This document shows positions 23,262-33,252 of a stretch of DNA of 64,000 bases, piece by piece. Each line of letters starts with the position of its first letter. Positions within the stretch are counted from its first letter, which is position 1. The position numbers and the translations under genes are program-made. The stretch is from Persicaria tinctoria (lineage: Eukaryota; Streptophyta; Magnoliopsida; Caryophyllales; Polygonaceae). Below the pieces are notes generated by a model. That model worked only from the letters and a program-made list of their open reading frames with translations, was not told the origin of the DNA and searched no databases. Location: assembly GCA_037127255.1 (NCBI GenBank), contig JBANSL010000004.1, positions 11,760,967 through 11,824,966 on the forward strand. Reading direction: 5' to 3'.

Positions 23262-24495
23262 GGCATTGGTGGTCACAGCGGTTATGCTCGGGACATGCTA
23301 TTTGGATGAAGGCTGAATTGACAAAACTGATGTCGTAACATTGATGGTGATTCACAGGATAAACGAAGGAGGATCCAATGGTAGGAGATATTTGTGTTGA
23401 ATTATATTTTCTGGTGTAAAGTACTGGGAAATTTTGAAGTAAGTTGGTTTAAAGAAGATAAATTTGCTAGGTTATTTTTTGGGTGCCCTTTTGTTATTTT
23501 TTGGGTGCATAAGGAAATCAAGGAATATGATGTATACCGCTCTAGATAGGTTTTAGACGTTGGTTTGAATCTATGTGAGATTCTTCTTTTTGAATTTCAG
23601 AAAATTCTCCCCCTAAATTAATCGAAGATGGTAAATTATCGCTTCTGAAGTTTAACGTGACTGTTATTATTAATGCACATTTTAGGTTAAAAACTTCTGT
23701 ATACTTCAAAATATCATATTTTTTGAGAAAATTTGCCGAAAAGGTACGTTACATGCTCAAATTAGTCACATATCTTATATTTATATTGAGAAAATTTGCG
23801 CCGCATGTGCAAATTTTCGTACATATTAGGAGAATGTTCACGTTTTTAGACAAATTGAAGGAATGTCCATCTTAATTTTTATTTATTTAAAAAAAGCAAA
23901 CTCTAAATCTTATCATATCTCTTTTCTTCCATCCCCTCTCTCGCTCAAGCTTCCTCGATCTCCTCTCTCGCTCAATCAGATCAGATCTCCTTCCTGTCCC
24001 GCCGACCGAAGATTCACCGGATTCCTGCTCCTCCTTCTCCGATCTTTTTCAGACCGGGACGGGAACTACATAAGACACATCCGAACGAAGCACCCTGAGA
24101 TGCTCGGGATGGCCCGAGTCTAGACTCAATTATTTAGATACGTAACTACTTCCTCTCGTCCCACTGATTTATGGAGTTATGATTACGCTAGTTGTAGTGA
24201 TAACTTTGCTGAAATAATAGCTTCCGAAGGTTTAGCTTATGGTTTTTTCACAACATTTAGTTTTTAACGAATTTATGACGGAAAGTGTTCAGCTTGGCTG
24301 ACAATCTATTAGTCGTCAAACGGTTAAGAGGAAAGTGACGAGAAGGTATATATAACATCCGTAAACAAAAATTAATGGAGTATTTGAAAAAAACATAACA
24401 ATTTCCATGTTTCGATTTGTAGTGATATTTGGACCGAACATTTGCAACACCACTCATAAATTGATGTTACATGTCATTGGGTTGATAAAAAGTTT
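23262..24495. other. PAT1 3' region and unassigned intergenic sequence
   Basis: The first 300 bp or so are the likely PAT1 3' untranslated region. Beyond it, an open frame at 23863-24123 ends in RHIRTKHPEML, a weak echo of a C2H2 finger tail and possibly a gene fragment. The rest is AT-rich with no recognisable feature. Confidence 0.4.
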
Positions 24496-24500
24496 GTTTT

Positions 24501-24741
24501 TGTCATGTACATGGGGTATTAGATAGGGTATTAGTATAAATACCCTTATTAGTTGTAATTGAGGGATCATCAATGAATCAAATGCCAAATTACTCTTTCT
24601 CCCTAACCCTAACCTTTACTCTCTCATTTCTCTCTGTATCTCCTTCTTCCCTAAACTTCTTCCTCCTATTCTTAATCTCTTGTTCCTTAATTTATTCCCT
24701 TTTCTTATCAACTTTCCTAATCCATGCTTGGGAACATAACA
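24501..24741 (+). repeat. left LTR-like arm
   Basis: This 241-bp arm begins TG and ends CA. It contains AGTATAAATACCC (a TATA-box-like sequence at about 24532) followed by a pyrimidine-rich tract with CTAACCCTAACC. Orientation is plus, because the primer-binding site lies at its right side. Confidence 0.75.
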
Positions 24742-24743
24742 AT

Positions 24744-24755
24744 TGGTACCAGAGC
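24744..24755 (+). other. primer-binding site (iMet-type)
   Basis: TGGTACCAGAGC, two bases after the left LTR-like arm, is the usual complement of the initiator tRNA-Met 3' end used by plant LTR retrotransposons. No equivalent site is found next to the right arm. Confidence 0.75.
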
Positions 24756-25800
24756 AGTGAATCCTTTGACCTATATCACGAGTTTTTTCTGGAAGATTTC
24801 GATTTCGGCGGCTTAAACCCCGAATTGATTGCCGTGGGTGATCAACCATGGCTGTCGATGACAGGAACCGTCACTTTTACAAGAAAATTAATGATATCAG
24901 AAGGCATTGTGGTATGTCAGTGGTCAATTATCATTGTGATCCAGTCGCGGAGGAAAACCATGGCTGACAGAACGAGAGTGAGTTAAGCTTCGACACAATG
25001 AAGCAAACGATAGAAGCGATGACCAGGTCGCAAAAAGAAGCACAATTGGAGACCGAACGGAACTTCGATGAATCGCAACAAATCGCAGAGGAACGGCAAC
25101 GAATCACAGGGAAACAAAGAGGAATCGTGGATCAAGAATGGAAGTTGCGAATACAATAATATATCGGATCGACGATTCTACAAGAATCTCAACGAAATCA
25201 GAGTTCACTTTGGGATGCCACCGGTCGATTACTTGTGCGATTCAATCGGGGGTGGGAGCACTGCAATCATCGATCATGGCGAGCAAGATGCAGAGGAAAC
25301 CGATGGCGGCAGACTTGTGGAAGTCGAAGCTCCAGTTGTTCAGGATTCGCCGAGAATCGTCAATCATAAATTCAAGGTGCTTTCGGAGAGTGTTTTTGGC
25401 AATTCAAAAGCCAAGCTGGTCGACGATAATGCAGTAGAATCCACACAAACCAAAGAAATTCCAATTACTATTGAAGAGTTGAATCAACAAATTGATATTC
25501 CAATAAATCTTCTGGTCGATGGGTGGAAGGAACCCTCAAACTCAGAGAATGAAGCCAACATTGAAGAACCTCATACCCAACACAACGGTTTCAAGGTAAC
25601 TTCTGAGCCCTTTTAGTTTATCAGCTATTGTCGTGCAATCAAGGAGGTTGTTGAATTGGTTAAACTCTTGATCGAATGGATGGAAATTAGGCTAGCTAAT
25701 TCCAAGGTTAACAGGGTTGAGTTTAGGTTGAATTCAACGGATGGTTTGAGAAACTTTAGTGCAGAAAAGGTGTTCAGGAAAATGCCTTACAGATGGGTTT

Positions 25801-26024
25801 TGTTATGTGATCAATTTGGTTACAACAAAGTTGATAGGGAAAGGGAAAGAATTAAGGAAGAAGAGATTAAGAAAAGGAGGAAGAAGTTTAGGGAAGAAGG
25901 AGATACAAAGATAAAAGAGAGAGTAAGGGTTAGGGAGAAAGAGTAATTTGACATTTGATTCATTGATGATCCATCAATTATAACTAATAAGGGTATTTAT
26001 ATACTAATACCTATGTACATGACA
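25801..26024 (-). repeat. right LTR-like arm, inverted
   Basis: This 224-bp arm is the reverse complement of the left arm over its whole length, with small deletions. An open frame from the interior runs into it and reads a K/E/R-rich tail. That tail is a by-product of the pyrimidine tract being read on the other strand. Confidence 0.75.
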
Positions 26025-26029
26025 GTTTT

Positions 26030-26659
26030 ACACAAACGAGTTTTGACATTTCGCGTTTTTTATGAAGCTCTCACGACATGAAAAATAGTTCGTGTGATTT
26101 TAAACACTTTACAAGAATACACATTGATTCAAATAGTTTTTTCAATCGATTTTGACAACGCATCCGCAAACATCGCCTTTATTCCAGAATTAATCCAATA
26201 TTGTCGATCTCAAATCGGAGGAATTTTTTTTCACATTCGTTGCGCTTCTTTTTGTAAAGACACGTATTTTATAATGATTATTTTATAAATTACAATTTAA
26301 TTTCGATCGGATTTCTACGATTTTGAAAATTTTAAATATTTCCATTCTCAATCAAAATAATTTCATTTGATTCTTTTCGAAAATTCCAGCAAAAAGTTTA
26401 TTTTAAAAACGGATAATTCCATAAGTTTTGCGCGTTTTACAAGTTCAATTATTAAATTATAATAGAAAAATATTAAAATTTATTTTGGGAAGGATTGATG
26501 ATAAAGTTGAGAGAGTGAGTTTTAAGATATTTATTTTTGGGTAAAATTTGACTAAGTTTGGGACCTTTTCCCCCTTTCTCTCGGACTTGCACAAGCTGGG
26601 AAACCAGCCCTTTATTTCTCTTCCCTCCTGATCCTCGGATTTGTTTCCTTCCCCAATTG
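26030..26659. other. AT-rich intergenic sequence
   Basis: No gene or repeat structure is recognised. The composition is AT-rich up to about 26560 and more pyrimidine-rich afterwards. It ends at the target duplication of the next MITE. Confidence 0.5.
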
Positions 26660-26667
26660 ATGCCAAC

Positions 26668-27067
26668 TAGACCTGTCAAACGGGTTATTCGGGTCGGGTT
26701 TGGGTCGGGTCACTTCGGGTTTCGGGTAAAACGGGTCTTGGGTAAAATGGGTTTCGGGTTGACTCGAACTCGGATTTGACTGGGTTTGACCGGGTTTCGG
26801 GTCGATTTCGGGTTTGTTAATTTTTTCTTTTTTAAATTAAACAAATAATGATTTGATAATTTTTTGATAAATTTTAATTATATATAAAAAAAATTAATTA
26901 TATATAATTATAAATCAACCGGGTCAAAATTACCGGGTCAATCGGGTCACCTGGTCGAAACCCAGATTACCCGAAAAATTTCGGGTCAAAATTTCCGGGT
27001 TCGGGTCGGAAATTTTTCGGGTCGGGCAGATCGGGTCATCGGACCGGGTTGTGTTTTGATAGGTGTA
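26668..27067 (+). mobile_element. CGGGT-rich hAT-type MITE, copy 1
   Basis: The 400-bp element starts TAGACCTGTCAAAC and ends TTTTGATAGGTGTA. It is flanked by the 8-bp duplication ATGCCAAC (26660-26667 and 27068-27075), as expected for hAT. The interior is dominated by CGGGTCGGGT and TTTCGGGT motifs at both sides of an AT-rich centre. A diverged relative lies inverted at 43308-43756. Confidence 0.8.
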
Positions 27068-27075
27068 ATGCCAAC

Positions 27076-27592
27076 ACTCACATCTTCACTTCCCATGCTT
27101 CCTTGCTCCCTGTGGCTATTGAGCCCAACAACTCCCACGCCATTTCATTTTAAAACAATCTTCCCCTGACTACACACATCTCCATTTCTCCTTTCTCTGT
27201 CTTCATCCCCATTTCCCTTCTTCTTTGATTTTCGAGAGGGTCTCAAATTCCCAATCCATCCAAAATTGTCACATTAATAACTGGATTGATTCGTCATGAT
27301 TTTCATACATACCTCTTTGTCTTGAAGAACCTTCTACTCCCACTAGTTCGCCAAATACATACTATTTTTAAACGAGTTTTTAGGAATTGAAATATTAGGG
27401 TTCGTTTGGTTCAATGTGAGATTTGAAATTTCCGGGAAGTTACTTCATGAGAATTGAATTCCCGGGAAATCCAATTGACGGGAATTCTAAAAATATGTTT
27501 GGTTGATTTTTTATTCTAGGAGATTAAATGCAGGAAATGGAAATTTCCAAGTTAAAAATGAGGGATGTTGAACTTACCTAGGGAAGACTAGG
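27076..27592. other. intergenic, with a lone Tourist-like terminus
   Basis: At 27405-27428, TTAGGGTTCGTTTGGTTCAA resembles a PIF/Harbinger (Tourist) terminus with a TTA target site. No inverted partner was found in the window. The remainder has no recognisable gene. Confidence 0.35.
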
Positions 27593-27595
27593 TAA

Positions 27596-28518
27596 GAGCA
27601 TGCCCAACAGATTCCCCAAATTTTCTTCAAAATGGGGAATCAAAATTCATCTTCCCTAAAAAAAATTTACATCAATTCCAACAGGTTCTCCAATTTGAAG
27701 AATTATAAATTAATTTTTTTTAATTGTAAATTAATTTTTAAATGAAATCTTCATATAATTCTAACTGCTTGAAGATTGATATAATTCTAACTGCTTGTTA
27801 AAAGATTGGGGTGTTTCCTAATTCTATACCTAGTTTTCTACTCATATGCATAATTTCCAACTCTTTACGGCTAGACATCTAGATCCCTGTCATTTTGATA
27901 TTAAGTGTTGATAATAAGTTTTTCAACTAAACTTGAAAAAAGTTGTGATTTTATATAATAGCCTCGGCAAATGCATTACTTTCACTGCTATATTCTTGTG
28001 TTGCAATTTCCAATCTCCATTTTTTATCATATGATAATAATATCATGACTGCAAAAATACTAGTATAAAACCTGTACTGTTTAACCATATACTCCGTATA
28101 AGATATTATATTGTTTGATAGTAAGCATACATCTTCTACATGTACTGTCACTTGAAAAAGAAATGAACAAGCAGGAGTGTCGAAATTAAATTAAGATGAA
28201 TCAAAACACTTATGGTGATAATAGATGTCAACAATAATCGAATTCAAAAAGAACATACCGTATATCTTCTTTTTTGGTTGAGAAATGAGTGAAACATAGT
28301 TATTCTGAGGCATAATTTGAGAATGGAGGAAGAAAGAACGTGCAAAAGGGCGTTGCAAAAAATTTGGCGTTTGCTGCATATTTGGGGAAGACACCCTAAT
28401 TTTTCTATTGAATCCCTATTTTAGAGAATGGGTTGGGGAATCTGTTGGACAAAAAATAAGTCCAATATTCCCCAAAAACCCAGAATTCTCCAAAATGGAG
28501 AACCTGTTGGGCATGCTC
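27596..28518. mobile_element. Tourist/Harbinger-type non-autonomous element
   Basis: The terminal inverted repeat GAGCATGCCCAACAG (27596) is matched by CTGTTGGGCATGCTC ending at 28518. A second inner inverted block (TTCCCCAAA / TTTGGGGAA type) follows. TAA flanks both sides (27593-27595 and 28519-28521), the PIF/Harbinger target duplication. The 923-bp interior is AT-rich and has no transposase. It lies just before a Harbinger transposase gene, but a mobilising relation is only inferred. Confidence 0.8.
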
Positions 28519-28884
28519 TAAGACAATGTCTATCAGTTACTATTCAAGATACTAAAATTACTACTTTTTTATTCACCACTCTCCGCCACATCAACATAGC
28601 ATCCCTTTCCCACTTTTTCCAGTTTAACAATAGCATCCCAAGCATCCCACAATCCATTTTTTTTTATCAATTCAATTTACGAATATACCCTTCTATAACA
28701 ATTATTTCCAACATGTTTATAATATGATTATAATATTATATTAGTATTTAAATACTAAATTGTAATTATAAAATTTTGATTTAAAATAAAATAGAAAACT
28801 TCATTGATTAAAAAAAAGAAATTACACAAAAGCTAGCTAATACATAAACTAAATTGCAGAAACATAATACGAAATTTGCGAAAT

Positions 28885-30294
28885 CTAATTGCCTCCACGC
28901 GTGGATCCAAATTTTTGCCAAATATGTTCCTTCAAGTCTTCCCTAAGTCGGCGGTGCGTACCATTGTCATGAAGATCATGCCTCTTCTTTATATACTCTT
29001 GCATAGTCGCATGGCGCTCGGTCGAAAATGTCCAAGCATCGTCGTCAACCGGTGCAGCCTCACCGCTTACACCTTCCTCGAATTGTGGAATCTTGTATCC
29101 ATGATGACTATAACCTTCTCGCTCGTCTTCCACGATCATATTGTGCAAAATAATGCATGCTCTCATTATCTTCCCGACCAAAATTGGATCCCAAGATAAT
29201 GCTGGATGACGAACTATTGCGAAACGAGCTTGCAGTACTCCAAATGCTCTTTCCACATCTTTGCGAGCGGAAGCCACATATTGAGCAAATAGCTTCATTT
29301 TGGTTCCTTGAGGAGCCTTTGGTGCTTTGACAAATGTAGCCCATTCAGGGTAGATCCCATCAGTAAGATAGTACCCCATGGAGTACTCGTGTCCCCCGAT
29401 ATTGAAATTAACATTCGGAGTTGTACCTTGTAAAATATCATCAAACACAGGGGATCGATCAAGAACGTTAATATCATTATTTGTACCTGGGACTCCGAAG
29501 AAAGCATGCCATATCCATAGGTCGTAGGATGCAACAGCCTCGAGTATAATTGTTGGATGACCATGATATCCACCCGCGAATTGACCTTTCCATGCAGTTG
29601 GGCAATTCTTCCAAGCCCAATGCATACAATCAATGCTACCCAACATTCCTGGAAAACCACGAGACTCTCCTACGCTCAGCAGACGTTGTATGTCTGCTGC
29701 ATTTGGTCGTCGAAGGTACTCGTCTCCAAAATAGTTGATGATTCCATCTACAAAATGGGACAAGCACAATCTTGCTGTGGCCCCTGATAGACGAAGGTAT
29801 TCATCACTAGCATCAGCAGCAAGGCCATATGCAAGAATGCGAATTGCACTTATGATTTTTTGCAACGCAGAAATGCCCATCCGTCCAGTGCAATCCGGCC
29901 GTTGTTGGAAGTACACCATCTCCGATTCCAAACGTTGAACGATGCGGTTGAAAACTCCCTTACTCATCCTGAACCTGCGTCGGAAGACCTCATCTGGGTA
30001 GGTTGACACCTCCGAGAAGTAGTCGCTTGACAATTGAGCGAAGCCCCTCTCCCTCCCTCTTTCAATGTGGGTACGGCGACGTCTCGTTCTTGAACTTTCA
30101 GGTTGTTGAAAAGTTTCTTGAGCTCGAACAGTAGCAGCTTTCCATGCTTCAAAGCAAGCTTGAAGCTCACCATCTCCGTCAGAGCTACTACTAGAAAGGA
30201 AAGGGTTTGTGTTTGAAGAATCTGAATCGGGGCTAGCCATTTGTTGGTGCTTTTGGGAAGGGATGAGTTTTGGATGTGGTGTGATTTTCTTCAA
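28885..30294 (-). CDS. PIF/Harbinger DDE transposase, intact
   Basis: The single 469-codon frame encodes a DDE_Tnp_4 (PF13359) nuclease. This enzyme cuts Harbinger/Tourist ends and inserts at TWA sites. The catalytic residues are all present: D222 in GSIDCMHW, D274 in NNDINVLD, and E348 in RKDVERAFGVLQ, counted from the first Met. The helix-turn-helix-like N-terminus (about residues 95-180) contains FRMSKGVFNRIVQRL. The N-terminal 70 residues are Ser/Asp-rich. Translation may start at the second Met (MASPDSDSS, residue 19). No stop or frameshift is seen. Its usual partner protein is encoded divergently or in tandem; here the partner lies upstream on the same strand at 31913-30798. Confidence 0.9.
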   Translation of the reverse strand: MKKITPHPKLIPSQKHQQMASPDSDSSNTNPFLSSSSSDGDGELQACFEAWKAATVRAQETFQQPESSRTRRRRTHIERGRERGFAQLSSDYFSEVSTYPDEVFRRRFRMSKGVFNRIVQRLESEMVYFQQRPDCTGRMGISALQKIISAIRILAYGLAADASDEYLRLSGATARLCLSHFVDGIINYFGDEYLRRPNAADIQRLLSVGESRGFPGMLGSIDCMHWAWKNCPTAWKGQFAGGYHGHPTIILEAVASYDLWIWHAFFGVPGTNNDINVLDRSPVFDDILQGTTPNVNFNIGGHEYSMGYYLTDGIYPEWATFVKAPKAPQGTKMKLFAQYVASARKDVERAFGVLQARFAIVRHPALSWDPILVGKIMRACIILHNMIVEDEREGYSHHGYKIPQFEEGVSGEAAPVDDDAWTFSTERHATMQEYIKKRHDLHDNGTHRRLREDLKEHIWQKFGSTRGGN

Positions 30295-30330
30295 AGTATG
30301 TAATGTTCATTTATATAGAAATGTAGAAGT

Positions 30331-30650
30331 CACATGCAATTTCAGAATTTGGAATCTCGAAGACTGACATTGAGTATACAAGGCTCTACCACAAACCGAC
30401 AACTCTCTATCACATGCAATTTCAGAATTTGGAATCTCGAAGACTGACATTGAGTAGACAAGGCTCTACCACAAACCGACAACTCTCTATCACATGCAAT
30501 TTCAGAATTTGGAATCTCGAAGACTGACATTGAGTAGACAAGGCTCTACCACAAACCGACAACTCTCTATCACATGCAATTTCAGAATTTGGAATCTCGA
30601 AGACTGACATTGAGTAGACAAGGCTCTGCCACAAACCGACAACTCTCTAT
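30331..30650. repeat. 80-bp tandem repeat, four copies
   Basis: CACATGCAATTTCAGAATTTGG recurs at 30331, 30411, 30491 and 30571, giving an exact 80-bp period and near identity. It lies between the transposase and its partner gene, where promoter or transposase-binding sites would be expected. A short AT-rich 20-bp repeat (ACATTAAAGAAACATGCATT) follows at about 30685-30770. Confidence 0.9.
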
Positions 30651-30684
30651 CACATGTAGATTCAAAATTTAAAAATGACAACTT

Positions 30685-30772
30685 CCATTACATTAAAGAA
30701 ACATGCATTACATTAAAGAAACATGCATTACATTAAGGAAACATGCATTACATTAAGAAAACATGCATAAAC
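30685..30772. repeat. 20-bp tandem repeat
   Basis: Four copies of CATTACATTAAAGAAACATG or close variants run head to tail just downstream of the partner-gene stop codon on the minus strand. They are part of the Harbinger element interior. Confidence 0.85.
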
Positions 30773-30797
30773 ACAAATGAACTTAAGCTTTGATCTC

Positions 30798-31913
30798 TCA
30801 TGGGAAAGAGTCCTCCGCAAGCTCCTTGAATAACTTCATTTTGAGATTTTCACCTTCCGGTGGAAGATTTGGAGTTGCCATGAGTTGACTAAGCAAGTCA
30901 ATATTCTTCACTCGCGCGTACCCTTGCGCCTTCTCCCTCTTGCGAACCTCCTTCGCCATCTGCAACTCATAAATTTGTTTGAACTTTTCGGCTTCTTGCT
31001 TTGCCTGTTCCATGGCAACCTCTCTCTGTGCAGCTTGATCGGATGACATGACTTCTTTTCCTTTTCTCTTGGATTTCTTGATGCCCATTGGACGCTGAAT
31101 TGGGTTGACGGTAAAGACACTCGTGGGAGTATCTGACCCAGGGGTATCCTCTCAACCAGTTGTCTGGGATCTCTTTGAACTCCCTCTACTTGCATTGCAA
31201 CGGTTGATTTTATCTAAATAATCAACACTCCACTTCGGCTCATCACGCAGTAGTACCCATGCATGCTCCTCTTTGAATTGCTTTCCATCAGTCCTTGAAG
31301 CATAAAGCTCACGTGCCCTCGTAATGACATCCTTGTCCACCTCGCCAGATGCTCTCATTCGACTTGCCTCCTGAAAACAACCAACAAACTTAGCTACAAT
31401 CGAATTGATTTTTTGCCAGTGAGCTTTACATCTCTTTCCATCTCTTTCCACTTGGTGTGGTTTCCTATACTTCTCATAGAAGGCTCCGATTCTATCCCAA
31501 AATGCATTTGCATCTTGATCGGTGTTGATGACCGCGTCGGTGGAGATGTTTATCCAAGCGCTAACGAGAAGATTATCGTCTTCCACACTCCAAGTGGAGC
31601 AAGAAGAACGAATTGCATCAACACCTTCTCCGACTTCACCACGGCCTGAACCACGAGCCCCGGAACGACCTCGCCCACGAGCACTGAGACGACCTCGACC
31701 TCGAGAACTGGAATCGACACCTTGTTGGGTGCTATAAGTTGGGATAGGTTGGGATTGTTGTGAATTTTCACTTCCAGCAGTGTCTGGGGTAAGATTTTGT
31801 GGGTTTGAAGATAGAAGTTGCTCGTAATAGCCTAGCCCATATTCTGAAGAAAGGGACATATTGCTCAAGCCAGAGAAGAAAAAATTATCAGCTTGATTTT
31901 TAGATGGATCCAT
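30798..31913 (-). pseudogene. PIF/Harbinger Myb/NAM-like partner protein, one in-frame stop
   Basis: The frame from 31913 (MDPSKNQ) encodes 371 residues. After a Ser/Gln-rich N-terminus and an RG-rich linker comes a trihelix/Myb-like region (SWSTWSVEDD-type: STWSVEDDNLLVSAW, then DAFWDRIGAFYEKY and RDGKRCKAHWQKIN). The C-terminus matches the NAM-associated domain (RPMGIKKSKRKGKE, then a charged coiled coil). A TGA at about 31152-31154 interrupts it between these two domains. Such proteins bind element ends and help the transposase enter the nucleus. A single stop means very recent decay, or readthrough or a sequencing error. Confidence 0.85.
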
Positions 31914-32515
31914 ATTGAGAAGAAGAGGAAGAAGAGTTGGTGTGTTTTGAAATGGTTGTGATGATAAGTTTTTATAGCCAAAATCAGACTTGTCCACATT
32001 TTTACATCCTTCAAACATTTGATGGGACAACACACTTCATCTATACATATCAATAAATCTGCATTTAACGGGACAACTCAAGAAATCTGCATTTGACGGG
32101 ACAAGACACTTCATCTATACAGATAATTTATACCAATGTCACAAATGACTTGACCACATTTTTAAATCCTCCAAACTTTCAATGAAGTGTTTTACGAACA
32201 AAAAAAAAAATTAACTGGACTCGGTATGAAGTTTTGAAAAATGCCAGAAATTTTCGAACATAGTAAAACCCTAATTTGAGCCCTGAAACGACCCCAAATG
32301 GCTTAAAAAGCCCATAGGTCATGGCATGGCTGTGAGTTTTGTTCGTGACGCGATTTCCTATCCGGAAAGGTATTATAATAAATAGTGTATTTCTCTGTTT
32401 TTTCATCAAATATCAACATTAATATTTTGAGTTATAATTTCTCAAGTGAGAGCTCTAGGATCCAGTGATTCTTTCAGACTTTTCATTCTTGACCACTGTT
32501 GGCACACCTGTTTGC
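31914..32515. other. Harbinger element flank and intergenic sequence
   Basis: This is the upstream region of the partner gene. The repeated phrases ATTTAACGGGACAA and ATTTGACGGGACAA occur near 32060-32105. The outer terminus of the Harbinger element could not be fixed. No other gene is seen. Confidence 0.4.
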
Positions 32516-32577
32516 TTAATTGATAGATTACATAGGTCTTATATTATATAGTGGGCCCAAAGGCCTAATACCTTTGT

Positions 32578-32684
<107 letters not shown>

Positions 32685-33252
32685 TTGTCTAATGAACGAA
32701 ACCCTTGAGGAGGACTTTATATCAATTCTGTCATTCTACATGGTATCACATCTTTTTCTTCCTAACGGAACCCTAAATTGATCCTCCCGTCTCACCGGTC
32801 TTCTTCCTCCGACCTTCCCCCCGCGCCGCCATCCTCGAGCCCAGATCCGAACCTCGCACCCCTCTCTTTGTCCTATTCCCTCGCTCCCGGATCCGGCCAC
32901 CCACTGCGCCGCCAGCCTCTTCCTCCGACCTTCCTCCTCGCCGCCAGCATGCGCCGCCGTCCTCGTCGTCGCTTGTCCTCGCTCAGATCCGGTACACCCA
33001 TGCCCCGGAACTGCCACCCCGAGCACCCCCTCCCCAGATCCGAGCCCCTCCGTCTTTCCCTCGCGCGTCTTCAATCCGGACTCCACGAGCCCTAACACCC
33101 ACACCGAGCCATCTTTGTCGACTCAGGTCTCCGGTTACCGCTTTCCAACGAAGAAGAAAGCTTCGGTTTTTGTTTTGTCTTTTAATCTCTTTTGAAGTAA
33201 TTACAGAAATATCCTTTTATTTTACTATTTTTCGTTTCTGGCCCTGAGTTAA

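Larger units (their letters stand above)
24501..26024. mobile_element. element with inverted LTR-like ends and 5-bp TSD
   Basis: The left arm (24501-24741) starts TGTCATGTACAT and ends ACATAACA. It is followed two bases later by a tRNA-iMet-type primer-binding site, TGGTACCAGAGC (24744-24755), as in a normal 5' LTR. The right arm (25801-26024) is the same sequence reverse-complemented (starts TGTTATGT, ends TGTACATGACA) at roughly 85% identity. GTTTT flanks both outer ends (24496-24500 and 26025-26029). The interior encodes a start resembling retroelement gag (MADRTRVS near 24960). It also holds a 182-codon open frame (25068-25616) rich in E, N and S with no recognised domain. LTRs should be direct repeats, so this arrangement is abnormal. 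Confidence 0.75.

Noticed and set aside
30331..30650. Regular 80-bp repeats reminiscent of a CRISPR array
   Set aside because: The whole 80-bp unit is repeated, with no variable spacers, and the context is a plant Harbinger element.
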